IMG/VR virus record: IMGVR_UViG_3300045108_000001
Coordinates: 1-40,084 of that record
Length of the DNA stretch: 40,084 bases
Source of the DNA: a virus
Direction: 5' to 3' (one strand)
The notes beneath the pieces were generated by a model that worked only from the letters and a program-made list of their open reading frames with translations, had not been told where the DNA came from and did not search any database. Every line of letters begins with the position of its first letter. The stretch's first letter is position 1. This document shows, piece by piece, positions 6,367-15,020 of this stretch. The translations under genes and the position numbers were made by a program.

Positions 6367-8254
6367 GCAACGGGACGCGTCCGACGCGCTCGCCTCGCGC
6401 GATCGGCGCCGCTCCCTTTCGACGACGCAGGCCGAGAACCTGCGCGCGGCTCTGCTCGATGACTCCTACCTCTTCGCTCGCGAAATCTGCGGACACCGCG
6501 ACCTCATCGACGAGTACCACATGGTGCTTTCGTATTCGGTCTGCGGAAGGTTCGACCGACTCATCGAAGTGCTCGACGCGGACGGATTCAACTCGTACGT
6601 GCTCGATCAGTTTCGGCAAGGTCTACGCGAGCGCATCGGCGACTGGCATGGCGTGTCTGGTCGAATGCGACTTGAAGACGCGCTGTCATGGCAGAATCAC
6701 CGCTGGTCCCGCGCAACGTTCAAATCCTCGGTAATCACGCATAGCGGCGCCACGTTCATCGCCACGCGTGACCCGAACCGCACCATCAAAATCACGCACG
6801 CTGTTGACCCGAAGGCGTGGGCATTCTGCGAGCAGATCGGCAACACGATCCGCAGCGGCATCTACCGCGACCTCTTCCCCGATCGCGTCCCGAGCAACGA
6901 AGTCCGCGATCTGACCATCAAGGCCATCAACATCGGCGGGCGCACGATCTCCCATCCGCAGAAGTCCATCAACGCGGCCGGGTACAAGTCAAAAGAGGAA
7001 GCGACGCACTACGACACGTTTTTCACCGACGATCTGGAAAACGAAGGCAACTCCTCCCCGCAGGAAGAGATCGGAGTGCGCCGCTGGCTCTCCGGGCTGT
7101 CCGGCATGTTCATGCCCACTCGGCCCGTCTGGCGAATCGACGTCGGGACGAAGCACACCGAGGACGACGACGATGCGTGGCTGACGCATGGCGAGCGCGC
7201 AAAGACTGTCTTCACAACGCGCGTGCCGATCGAAATCCACGGCCCGACGATCAAGAACCTGCTGAAGCGCGGCAAGCCCACACTCCCCAAACTCTATGAC
7301 GCCACTGGCATCACGAAGCTTCAGCGTCACGTCCTCGCAGATGAGTCGGAGGTTGACGGCGCGCATTCGTGGCGCTGCAACTACCTTCTCAATCCTGAAG
7401 CTAGTGGCGGACGCCTCTTCCCGCCGTCGCTCGTTGACGATCAGGATCACTGGTGGCTCGGCCCTTATCAGCATCCCCGTAAAGGCATGGCCGAGATTGG
7501 CCGTTACCTCGTGGCGCGATTCAAGCGGGACGATGAGGGAAATCCTCTGCCGAAGAGTGGCCGGGTAATCCGCGACGTGAACGGTGAACTGCTCGACGAC
7601 TGGCGCGAGAACGCGCACCGTCTCGTGTTCGACCCGTGGACGGACATGGATCGCGTCGGCCTCGTCGATCCGGCATTCGCGAGCCGCAACGATGCCGACG
7701 TTACGAAAGATCCCGACAATTGGGCCGTGTCCGCCGTCGCGACCGATCCCGATGCTGTGGCCTTCCAGCTTGAAACGCAATCCGACCGTACGGGCATCGA
7801 AGGATGGGTATCCGCACTCGTAGAGATGGATGCGTTCTATCACTTCCGCGTCATCGCGTTCGACGGAACGGCATGGCAGGACACGCTTGTCCAGAACATC
7901 ATGGAAACCGATCCGCGCCTGCGTCGCTTGCGTCGCCGCATGGTGCCGGTGAAAGCTCAGAACGTACGTAAGGGCGCCCGCATGCGGGCCGGACTTCTCG
8001 AACCTCTCCTCCTGCATCAGTTCCTCCTGCGGCCAGATGCGGCGGGCGCCCAAACGCGTCAGGAACTTCGCGGCATCCGCGGCCTTGACGGTGACACGGA
8101 CGGTATCGCCGATTCACTCTCGATGCATCGTGCCGTCAACAAGCGCGTACTCACCAAGGAGCAACGCAAGCGCGCGAAGGATGGCGCGGTAGCCGCGCAA
8201 TCCGCCGCGCGTCGCGCTGTCGATCCGTACCTCGGAGTGCCAACCGCCGCATGA
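6341..8254 (+). CDS. terL: terminase large subunit, probable CTG start
   Basis: The DNA-packaging ATPase/nuclease, 637 residues with the CTG at 6341. Seen: an ATPase P-loop-like RATFKSSVITHSG (about 124-136), a Walker-B-like TFFTDDLENE (about 226-235), and the nuclease acidic residues in VDPAF (about 440), FDGTAWQD (about 508) and DGIADS (about 589). No ATG, GTG or TTG lies in this frame between the last stop (6263) and the ATG at 6521, which would remove the conserved-looking LLDDSYLFAREICGHRDLID region. GAGGAG at 6328-6333 is spaced 7 nt before the CTG. It overlaps the portal start by ATGA. Family call is firm; the start is inference. Confidence 0.85.
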   Translation: MNLKKRLTEQRDASDALASRDRRRSLSTTQAENLRAALLDDSYLFAREICGHRDLIDEYHMVLSYSVCGRFDRLIEVLDADGFNSYVLDQFRQGLRERIGDWHGVSGRMRLEDALSWQNHRWSRATFKSSVITHSGATFIATRDPNRTIKITHAVDPKAWAFCEQIGNTIRSGIYRDLFPDRVPSNEVRDLTIKAINIGGRTISHPQKSINAAGYKSKEEATHYDTFFTDDLENEGNSSPQEEIGVRRWLSGLSGMFMPTRPVWRIDVGTKHTEDDDDAWLTHGERAKTVFTTRVPIEIHGPTIKNLLKRGKPTLPKLYDATGITKLQRHVLADESEVDGAHSWRCNYLLNPEASGGRLFPPSLVDDQDHWWLGPYQHPRKGMAEIGRYLVARFKRDDEGNPLPKSGRVIRDVNGELLDDWRENAHRLVFDPWTDMDRVGLVDPAFASRNDADVTKDPDNWAVSAVATDPDAVAFQLETQSDRTGIEGWVSALVEMDAFYHFRVIAFDGTAWQDTLVQNIMETDPRLRRLRRRMVPVKAQNVRKGARMRAGLLEPLLLHQFLLRPDAAGAQTRQELRGIRGLDGDTDGIADSLSMHRAVNKRVLTKEQRKRAKDGAVAAQSAARRAVDPYLGVPTAA

Positions 8255-10443
8255 GCGACATGGCTCGTTTCGACCTGATCCTCGGCGCCGAGATGGACTC
8301 GATAAAGGTCGAGCAGGATGCCGATGGGCACATGCGCGTCATGTTCGAAGGCGCCGAGCTGGACGCCGTGAACGAGTTCCTCGCCGACGAGTTGACCCGT
8401 GCGTACGACGATCACGCGCCGCTCTGGCTCAACGCCGTCGAGAACATCGAGACATACAAAGCCATCCGCACGCAGATCAAGGATTCCGGCCCGGCCATGT
8501 ACCCAGCACCGCTGGCGCGTATCCCCGCGGATCAGGTCATCGCATCGACCTACAACTCGGTCATGCGCCCCCGTCCCATCTTCTCGTTCGATGCGTACCT
8601 CAACGCCAACTATGACGTGCCCGGTGAGGCGACGATCGGAATGAGTGGCATCCCCGGCATGTCCGCTGCGCCGGTTCCAACCGAGCCGACGACAGCCGAA
8701 GAGATCGCGAAGAATCTCCGGCAGGGATACGAATTCATCACCCGCGAGCGGATACAGATCGGGCCAAAGCTTTTGAAGGCGATCGGTAACGCCGTGAAGG
8801 GATGTCCGAGCTACTGGAAGGTTGCCGTTAATCCGGATCAGACCACGAAGCTCGCGGCGATGGCGGACGCCGGCACCGTTACGACGGACGCACGTTACGA
8901 ATCTACCCGCATGCGTGGCGACATCATCGGGCATTACCTCGTGCCGTTCTTTAACTGCATGAAACCGATCGACCAGGACGACATTCAAACCTGCGATTGG
9001 TTCGCAGAACGCGAGAAGCACAATCGCCCTGATGACATCGTGAAGGCGTACGCAGCCAAGAAACTGTTCCTGATCAAAGATGACGTCGAGGTGAAGTCCC
9101 TCGCCAGCAGCACGGTGGACATCTATGACCCTTACCGCGAACGCCTCGCCGCGTCGACCGAGAAGAAGGGGCAGGCGCAGAAGCCGACGCAAGTCTGCGA
9201 CCGCTGGGAAGTCTGGTTCTACTGGACGGCGAACTTCAAGAACAAGCTGACCGGCGAGAGTGGCGTGAAGCAGTTGAACTGCATCGGCTCATTCCACCGC
9301 ACCGTCGGGAAGCTGATGAGTTGCTTCATCAATGGGTACGAGCATCAGGAGCGACCGTACGAATTGGTTGACCAGTTCGACGATGGCGGATCGACTGTCG
9401 AGAACATGCGGTATCACCAGAACGTGTTCACGCACACGATGCAGGCCGAGATTAAGAACGCCTTCATCGCGAACAATGTCGCGCTATGGCACGATCCGGA
9501 CAACTCGGAGCTGGTCGCATGGTTCACGTCCCATCCCACCATTAGCGCTGGCGATCACGTGCCCGGCGAGTTCATGAAAGACTGGGGCATCGCGGTGATG
9601 GGCGAAGAGCATGACTCGATGCTCGAACTGCTGCGCTTCATCCTCTCGATGTCGCAGCTCGACTCAAAGCAAAGCAAGTACAGCTCCGGCGATCCGGGCG
9701 GGCGCACGCCAGCGAACACCATGGCCATGGCGATCGAACAAGCCGGGCAGGAACCGCACCTGTTCCTCCACCGGCTTTCCATGAAGCTATCGCGCATCCT
9801 CCGACTGGACATGGAAACGCGTCGTCAGTTCCAGCCGCTCGGCGAAGTGCTGCCGGTATGGGAAGGGAAGAAGAAGACGGAGATTCCATTCCGCTTCCCG
9901 GTCGGCGATGTGCTCGACAACTTCCGCATTGCGCTGACCGCTTCCGATGAGGCGCTGGCCCGCGAGCAGGATCAGCAGAACATCATGGCGCAGAAGAAAG
10001 CGCTGATGGACGACGGCGAGTATGTCGCCAAGATCCTCGGCGCGATCATGAACCTGCAAACGCCGCTGCCAAAGGAAGGCGTCGATGCGTTCGCGAAGAT
10101 CATCCGCCGCGACCAGAAAGCGCTGATGGACCTCCTTGGCAACGTCACCACAGACGTTGGCCAGTACGACCTGACGCCGGAAGTGGATGCCCTGCTGGCG
10201 GCGCGCAACAAACAACTGGAGGCGCAGCAGGCAATGCAGCGCGAGCTGCAACACGCACAGGCACTCCAAGGAGGGGCGAATGCTCAGATGCAGACTGCCG
10301 GATCCGGATCGGCTGTTCCCGGACAGGCTGGCCCCGGTGGAGCTGGAGTCGCTCCTCAAGCTGGAGGACAACCAAGCATTCCAACGCCTCCTCCAGCACC
10401 TCCAGTACAAAGCAGCCAAGCTGTCGGAGGAGCCGTTCAGTGA
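8251..10443 (+). CDS. portal protein
   Basis: 730 residues directly after the terminase: the usual place and, for podoviruses such as P22 (about 725 aa), the usual length of the portal. The middle is mixed alpha/beta with many aromatic residues, followed by a long helical region (about 570-690, with ALAREQDQQNIMAQKKALMD) typical of portal wing/stem helices. The last 50 residues are Gly/Pro/Gln-rich low complexity and are overprinted by the next gene. The ring forms the DNA gate at one capsid vertex. The call rests on context and size more than on a signature motif. Confidence 0.7.
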   Translation: MSDMARFDLILGAEMDSIKVEQDADGHMRVMFEGAELDAVNEFLADELTRAYDDHAPLWLNAVENIETYKAIRTQIKDSGPAMYPAPLARIPADQVIASTYNSVMRPRPIFSFDAYLNANYDVPGEATIGMSGIPGMSAAPVPTEPTTAEEIAKNLRQGYEFITRERIQIGPKLLKAIGNAVKGCPSYWKVAVNPDQTTKLAAMADAGTVTTDARYESTRMRGDIIGHYLVPFFNCMKPIDQDDIQTCDWFAEREKHNRPDDIVKAYAAKKLFLIKDDVEVKSLASSTVDIYDPYRERLAASTEKKGQAQKPTQVCDRWEVWFYWTANFKNKLTGESGVKQLNCIGSFHRTVGKLMSCFINGYEHQERPYELVDQFDDGGSTVENMRYHQNVFTHTMQAEIKNAFIANNVALWHDPDNSELVAWFTSHPTISAGDHVPGEFMKDWGIAVMGEEHDSMLELLRFILSMSQLDSKQSKYSSGDPGGRTPANTMAMAIEQAGQEPHLFLHRLSMKLSRILRLDMETRRQFQPLGEVLPVWEGKKKTEIPFRFPVGDVLDNFRIALTASDEALAREQDQQNIMAQKKALMDDGEYVAKILGAIMNLQTPLPKEGVDAFAKIIRRDQKALMDLLGNVTTDVGQYDLTPEVDALLAARNKQLEAQQAMQRELQHAQALQGGANAQMQTAGSGSAVPGQAGPGGAGVAPQAGGQPSIPTPPPAPPVQSSQAVGGAVQ

Positions 10444-10567
10444 CAAGGCTTCCGACCTCACCGCGAGTGTTCACGTCGCTCGCGGCGCCCGAATGATGTT
10501 GAAAGAAATCGACGCGCAGTTGAGCGTCATGAGAAAGACACAAGATGAGCAAACGACAAGTTCTTGA
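10280..10567 (+). CDS. small helical protein overprinting the portal end, 95 aa
   Basis: ATG at 10280 is preceded by a strong Shine-Dalgarno (AAGGAGGGG at about 10269-10276). It overlaps the portal gene by 164 bases in another frame and the scaffold gene by 23. The product contains helical stretches such as PVELESLLKLEDNQAFQRLL and ARMMLKEIDAQLSVM. No family is recognised; position suggests a small head-assembly or portal-associated factor. The portal residues encoded by the overlap are low complexity, as expected if this frame is constrained. Confidence 0.6.
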   Translation: MLRCRLPDPDRLFPDRLAPVELESLLKLEDNQAFQRLLQHLQYKAAKLSEEPFSDKASDLTASVHVARGARMMLKEIDAQLSVMRKTQDEQTTSS

Positions 10568-11495
10568 CAGCGAAGGAAAACCGATCGACCCCTCCGCGAA
10601 CCTCGGCGAATTTCTTCAGGGTATCCCGCAGTCGGACCTTGAAGATGTCGCGGCCGCAGCGCCAACGTGGGACACCTTCACGCTGGAAGTGGATGACCCG
10701 GAACTGAGGGGGAAGACAGGCAAGGATGCGTTGGCCCTGCTCGATCAGACGCGCGCGAAGGCAAAGCAGGAAAGTGAACGCGCGGCAAACCTCGAACAGC
10801 AACTGTTCGAGCAACGCCAGAAGGCCGAGATTGAAACGACCACGCGCCGCGTCCTTCAGGAACAGCAGGCCAAGCCGCCAGCCGCCGAGCCGCAGATCGA
10901 TCCACGCGAAGCTCAGATCGCCGAACTGTGGTGGACCGATCAGCCGGCCGCGATGAAACTCATTGACGAAAGGAATGATGAGCGGGCGCGCCAAATCGCG
11001 AAGGAAGCCGAGGAACGCGTCATCGGGCGCATAGACAACGAGAAGAAGCGCGACCTCTCATACCGCTCATTCGACGTCGCATACAACACGCTGAAGGGTC
11101 AGGGTATCGACCTCGATCAAGTCAAAGCATCGGCAGTCCTGCATCTCGTCAACAACCCGGCGCAGCCCTACTTCGCCAATGGTGGCCTGTACAAGCCGGA
11201 GAACATCATCCATGCGGCACGTACACTCTTCGGCGGACCCGTTGCGGCAGCAGCAGCCACTGCGGCGCCCACCGTCGCCACGCAAGCGGCACCAGCACAG
11301 ACAGCCGCGCCGATCGTCGCGCCACCGGGAAGCGGTCGCCCCGCCCCCGCCGCTGCGCCAGCGCGCGCACGAACCGCAACCGTCGATTCGCGCACCCAGA
11401 AAGACTACGAACACATGGCCGAAATCTTCGGGCATGACCCCGCGAAACTACTGGCGCGCCGCGCCGCACGAATTGAAAGAGAAGGGGACCACTAA
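10545..11495 (+). CDS. scaffolding protein (candidate)
   Basis: 316 residues, rich in charged coiled-coil sequence (about residues 70-170, for example QTRAKAKQESERAANLEQQL) followed by an Ala/Pro/Thr-rich linker (about 225-280) and a short basic C-terminal helix (DPAKLLARRAARIEREGDH). Position between portal and capsid, long helices and a basic C-terminal helix are the usual properties of scaffolding proteins, which bind capsid protein through a basic C-terminal segment. Assigned from these properties, not from a family signature. Confidence 0.55.
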   Translation: MSKRQVLDSEGKPIDPSANLGEFLQGIPQSDLEDVAAAAPTWDTFTLEVDDPELRGKTGKDALALLDQTRAKAKQESERAANLEQQLFEQRQKAEIETTTRRVLQEQQAKPPAAEPQIDPREAQIAELWWTDQPAAMKLIDERNDERARQIAKEAEERVIGRIDNEKKRDLSYRSFDVAYNTLKGQGIDLDQVKASAVLHLVNNPAQPYFANGGLYKPENIIHAARTLFGGPVAAAAATAAPTVATQAAPAQTAAPIVAPPGSGRPAPAAAPARARTATVDSRTQKDYEHMAEIFGHDPAKLLARRAARIEREGDH

Positions 11496-11496
11496 C

Positions 11497-12015
11497 ATGG
11501 CACGCCAGAAACCAAACGCAACCGAAACCGCCGCGCCGAATTACGGCGACTGCTCACTCGCCCTGCCTCCTGATTGGAGTCGCGGAAGTCTCGCATCCGG
11601 GCAGGACTTCATGCGCACCACGATCGGCCACGAGAACGGCATCGCCGATCTCTACCTAAAGCACGATCCCGGCAAGGCGCATCAGTTCGCGTGGTGCGAC
11701 CCGAAGGACACCGATCGCCGCGACTACCTCCGTTCCGAGAAATACGAGTGGGTCAAGGGCGGCGGCGAAGACGGGCCGTGGCTCAAGAATCCCGACCTTT
11801 GGGAGTGGGACTCCGAAGGCTTCGCCTGGCACAAGGGCCAGCGCGCCATGGCACGGCCACGCGAAATCTGGCTCGCCAGTGAAGCGAACAAGAAACAGGC
11901 GGAGATGGTTCGTCGCAAGCGCGCTGACGACATGGACCAGACGATGATCAAGCTCCTCGGTGAAAACGCACTCGATGAGCACGGCCGACCGCTCAAGAAA
12001 GCGGCGAGGGGGTAG
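11497..12015 (+). CDS. hypothetical protein in head cassette, 172 aa
   Basis: ATG at 11497 with AAGGGG nine bases upstream. The longer frame upstream is an Arg-rich shadow of the scaffold gene. The protein is Trp-rich (WGGGEDGPWLKNPDLWEWDS-like region near residues 85-105) with a C-terminal charged helix QAEMVRRKRADDMDQTMIKL. I do not recognise it. It lies between scaffold and decoration candidates, so a head-assembly role is likely but unproven. Confidence 0.6.
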   Translation: MARQKPNATETAAPNYGDCSLALPPDWSRGSLASGQDFMRTTIGHENGIADLYLKHDPGKAHQFAWCDPKDTDRRDYLRSEKYEWVKGGGEDGPWLKNPDLWEWDSEGFAWHKGQRAMARPREIWLASEANKKQAEMVRRKRADDMDQTMIKLLGENALDEHGRPLKKAARG

Positions 12016-12018
12016 GCC

Positions 12019-12711
12019 ATGACCGCACAGGTGACAGCTACTCTGCCGACGACGTTCGGGAAAAACACTGGCGGCACTACGCCATTCGCCGTTGACACCA
12101 TTACCGAGTTCACCGCCAGCAACGGCGTCACTATCGATAAGGCGCTCACGGCTTCAGGTGGTCTGACAACGACCACGCTCGCGACGACCGGCGCATACAC
12201 GCCAACGGGCGGCGTGGCGGCGGCTGGCGGATTTACGGTCGCGCCGCGCGGCCTGCACACGGGCGGTATCACCGCCACGCAGACGACGGACGGCAATGAC
12301 ACGACGCCTGCAACAACGGAAACATACATCGCGGAGATCATCGTCCCCGCGAATATGACGATCACCGGTATTGCGTTTTTCAACGGCTCCGCAGTGGGCA
12401 CTGACAAGCTGGTAGGTATCCTCTTCAACTCCTCGGGAGTTGTCGTTGCGAACACTGCCCTTGCTGGCACCACGGCTACCGGCACTGACGCATTCCAGAA
12501 GATCGACCTTGCCGCGACGTACGCGGCGAAGGGTCCCGCAACGTACTACGTCGGACTTCAAGTCAACGGCACGACATACCGATTCAACTCGCACATTCTC
12601 GGTGTGTTCGGCGCGTCCAAGAAGACCGGCGAGACGTTCGGGACGCCGACGACGATTACGGCGCCTACTACGTTCACCACCGCACAGGGGCCGATCGCGA
12701 GTCTGTACTAG
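12019..12711 (+). CDS. virion surface/decoration protein candidate, 230 aa
   Basis: A Thr/Ala/Gly-rich protein with a folded beta-type C-terminal half (about 95-215): ETYIAEIIVPANMTITGIAF, then GTDKLVGILFNSSGVVVANT and YYVGLQVNGTTYRF. I recognise this arrangement as a recurrent jelly-roll-like phage protein found next to capsid or tail genes. Good Shine-Dalgarno (GAGGGGG). The Thr-rich N-terminal third contains no obvious fold. Likely exposed on the virion; exact location is inference. Confidence 0.55.
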   Translation: MTAQVTATLPTTFGKNTGGTTPFAVDTITEFTASNGVTIDKALTASGGLTTTTLATTGAYTPTGGVAAAGGFTVAPRGLHTGGITATQTTDGNDTTPATTETYIAEIIVPANMTITGIAFFNGSAVGTDKLVGILFNSSGVVVANTALAGTTATGTDAFQKIDLAATYAAKGPATYYVGLQVNGTTYRFNSHILGVFGASKKTGETFGTPTTITAPTTFTTAQGPIASLY

Positions 12712-12731
12712 GGCGCGAAGGGGAGGGAATC

Positions 12732-13217
12732 ATGGCCACCACTGGAAAAACTTCAACGATCCCGCGACCGGCGCGGCGGAAGGTTGGCGCCATCGTCAAC
12801 TCGCTTCCGGAAGTCTCGGCCGCAACGTGGCCGATCGGTGCATTTCTCATTCGCACTGCCGGGTCGATCCGCATGGGCGTCACCGGCACCGTGCAGAGCA
12901 CGGGGCTCGCCGGCATGGCCTGCAACACGGGCCAGAGCCTCACAGCAAACGGCCTCGCAAAGGCGGCGTTCTACGCGTTCGAGCAGGGCCGGCCGATCAA
13001 GATGACGCTGCCCGGCACATGGACGGGGAGCGCGCATCGCGGCGTCACCGCTGGCATCACCATGAACACGGCCGGCGTTGTCGTCCTCCAGACGACGGCG
13101 GGCGGCTGCTTCACCATCGACAAAGAAGTCGAGTGGGACAACGGCGTTGCCGTCGCTGATGGTGACGTGAATGTCGTTGTCTACGCCATCCCGCTCGATG
13201 CGGCGATCGCGGTGTAA
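12732..13217 (+). CDS. head decoration protein candidate, 161 aa
   Basis: A beta-rich, Ala/Gly/Thr-rich 161-residue protein directly before the major capsid gene, the normal place for decoration (cement) proteins. Repeated short strands such as GAFLIRTAGSIRMGVTGTV and GVVVLQTTAGGCFTIDKEV are visible. GGAGGG lies 7 nt before the ATG. The function is assigned by neighbourhood and composition only. Confidence 0.5.
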   Translation: MATTGKTSTIPRPARRKVGAIVNSLPEVSAATWPIGAFLIRTAGSIRMGVTGTVQSTGLAGMACNTGQSLTANGLAKAAFYAFEQGRPIKMTLPGTWTGSAHRGVTAGITMNTAGVVVLQTTAGGCFTIDKEVEWDNGVAVADGDVNVVVYAIPLDAAIAV

Positions 13218-13229
13218 TGGGAGGGCGAG

Positions 13230-14174
13230 ATGACTTACTGGTCAAAAGCAGATTTCATTCCGATCATCCGCGACCTCATCGACGAGGCGTGGGAAGCAGA
13301 AACACCCGAGCAGGAAGCCTGCTATCCGAAGTATATGAACGTGGGCAACTTCAAGCGCGGCGAGTTCGTTGACATTCAGCTCAGCGGCCTCGGCATGCCG
13401 CTTGAGCGTCAGGTACTCGAAGACATCGATTACGACACCTACGACATCGGCCCCGAGCTGCGCGTGCTGCCGGTCAATTACGGACGCGGCTTCCGCATGG
13501 CACAGGAAGACCTCGACGACATCATGGACTCCGGCCCGTGGGACGGCGTTTCCGCCGCGAAGATGGGCACGTATCAGGACGTCGTCAAGCGCTGGAAGCG
13601 CTCCGCAACCGTGCGCGTCGAGACGGCCTGCGCGAACAAGATTCTCAACGGCACCACGGCCGGCGCGTACGCCGGTCGCGACGGCCTCGCACTCCTGACC
13701 ACACACACCACGCTCAAGAACCCGCCGCAGTCGCAGGGCAACGTCACCACCGGCTCCTCGGTTTCGCAGGCAAATATCTACTCGGCCATCACGGCGATGG
13801 ATACTCAGCTCGACGACCGGGGCGACTTCATCGAGAACACGGGCGGTTACATCCTCCTCTACGCGCCGACGAACTGGGCGCGCGTGGGCGAGGTGCTGAA
13901 AACCGATCGTCAGGTCGATACCCACAACTGGAACACAAACCTCCTGAAGGATCAGGACATCACCCCGGTCTCGTGCAAGTATCTCGGCGCGTCCTACACG
14001 GGCTGGTGGCTGATCTCCAAGAAGCGCAACCCGCTGTGGTGGAGATGGCGCCAGAAGCCCGCGTACGATCAGCACGTCGATTTTGACGCGAACGCTGTGA
14101 AGTACAAGATGACCATGCGCGGCGTGTCGTATCACCGCGACTGGAGAGGCATCGCGGGGTACCCGACCAGCTAA
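13230..14174 (+). CDS. major capsid protein (Mu gpT-like)
   Basis: 314 residues, strong Shine-Dalgarno GGGAGGG. The sequence resembles the Mu gpT-type HK97-fold capsid proteins: RGFRMAQEDLDDIMD (about 90-104), AATVRVETACANKILNG-like helix (about 125-142), LTTHTT, and a late beta-hairpin GGYILLYAPTNWARVGEVL. An aromatic C-terminus (NPLWWRWRQKP, GVSYHRDW) follows. Hundreds of copies would form the shell. A terminator-like hairpin follows the gene, consistent with separate, high expression. Confidence 0.75.
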   Translation: MTYWSKADFIPIIRDLIDEAWEAETPEQEACYPKYMNVGNFKRGEFVDIQLSGLGMPLERQVLEDIDYDTYDIGPELRVLPVNYGRGFRMAQEDLDDIMDSGPWDGVSAAKMGTYQDVVKRWKRSATVRVETACANKILNGTTAGAYAGRDGLALLTTHTTLKNPPQSQGNVTTGSSVSQANIYSAITAMDTQLDDRGDFIENTGGYILLYAPTNWARVGEVLKTDRQVDTHNWNTNLLKDQDITPVSCKYLGASYTGWWLISKKRNPLWWRWRQKPAYDQHVDFDANAVKYKMTMRGVSYHRDWRGIAGYPTS

Positions 14175-14183
14175 CACGACGTT

Positions 14184-14210
14184 GGGGGCGGGCAGCCGCC
14201 CCCGCGTTTT
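14184..14210 (+). terminator. intrinsic terminator after major capsid gene
   Basis: Stem GGGGGCGG (14184-14191), loop GCAG, stem CCGCCCCC (14196-14203), then GCG and TTTT. An 8-bp perfect GC stem with a short T-run fits a rho-independent terminator. Partial read-through would lower the genes downstream relative to capsid. Confidence 0.65.
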
Positions 14211-14217
14211 ACACGCC

Positions 14218-14826
14218 ATGCACTACATCCTCAAGCGCGCGTCTGTGCCGGAGCTCTACAACGCTAGAGCGCAGCGGTACCGCCTTCTGTCGGCGCCGCG
14301 CGTGAAGCGCTGCGGAACCTGCACGTTCGAGGTGCCGGAGGGTGACATCGTTTTAGAGGATGGCGCCGAGCGCTGTCCGATGTGCAAAGACGTACTGACG
14401 GCTGAATGGAAATCCAACGAAGAGCGAGATGTCGCAGCCGTGAAGTCTGCCGCATGGCGTGCGCTCTATCAGCCGCCGCAGTTCTCGGTTCGCGCGCTAC
14501 AAGAGGCGCGGCCGGGCGTTGTCACGGCGATCAACGACGCGAACGGGCACGCCGTCTACTCCAGCTCACCACTCACGCAGAGAATCGGCGACGCGCCCGC
14601 GACCACGCCACCATCAGCGTTTCCGGATACCGTGCTGACGTTGGTCGGTCAGCGCTTCCTCGCTACGGACGTCGTCACGCTACCAACCGGATACTCCAAC
14701 CTTCACACCGTCATCACGTCAACGGCGATTGAACTATCGATCTACCCGAACACCGCGACAGTCGGGCGATACTCCTTGCAGTTCAATGGGCATGTGTTCC
14801 GCGACATCCTCGCGGCCATCAATTAA
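14218..14826 (+). CDS. zinc-ribbon protein of head region, 202 aa
   Basis: ATG at 14218 (MHYILKRASVPELYNARAQR); the frame upstream of it is the terminator. A four-Cys zinc site CGTC...CPMC lies at about residues 32-60. A helical middle follows, then a beta-type C-terminal part (DTVLTLVGQRFLATDVVTLP to GRYSLQFNGHVFRDI). No family is recognised. Position after the capsid gene suggests a minor head or head-completion protein. Confidence 0.6.
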   Translation: MHYILKRASVPELYNARAQRYRLLSAPRVKRCGTCTFEVPEGDIVLEDGAERCPMCKDVLTAEWKSNEERDVAAVKSAAWRALYQPPQFSVRALQEARPGVVTAINDANGHAVYSSSPLTQRIGDAPATTPPSAFPDTVLTLVGQRFLATDVVTLPTGYSNLHTVITSTAIELSIYPNTATVGRYSLQFNGHVFRDILAAIN

Positions 14827-14861
14827 CGCTTAACCAACAGGACCCCTGAAGGAGCATCACA

Positions 14862-15020
14862 ATGCCTACGCCGTGGATCGTCAATTACGAGGGCGCAGAC
14901 CTCGACCAGTTCGCACCGCAGGACGTCGATTCGTTGCAGGGCCGCGCAATCATCCATCAGCAGGTTGACGCCGTGCTCGACGCGCCCGGTACGAAGATCA
15001 TCATTCAGCCGAATAGCTAA
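14862..15020 (+). CDS. small protein, 52 aa
   Basis: An ATG with a strong GAAGGAG Shine-Dalgarno eight bases upstream opens a 52-residue acidic protein (MPTPWIVNYEGADLDQFAPQ). Its TAA is immediately followed by the ATG of the glycosyltransferase gene, indicating coupled translation. No family recognised; a small virion or partner protein of the next gene is possible. Confidence 0.65.
   Translation: MPTPWIVNYEGADLDQFAPQDVDSLQGRAIIHQQVDAVLDAPGTKIIIQPNS

Noticed and set aside
6989-8053. Leftward 354-codon open frame opposite the terminase gene
   Set aside because: Antisense shadow of a clear terminase coding frame, typical of GC-rich DNA.
8059-9192. Leftward 377-codon open frame opposite the portal gene
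   Set aside because: Antisense shadow; no Shine-Dalgarno and no operon context.
13242-14219. Leftward 325-codon open frame opposite the major capsid gene
   Set aside because: Antisense shadow of the capsid gene; Arg/Val/Ala/His-biased composition.
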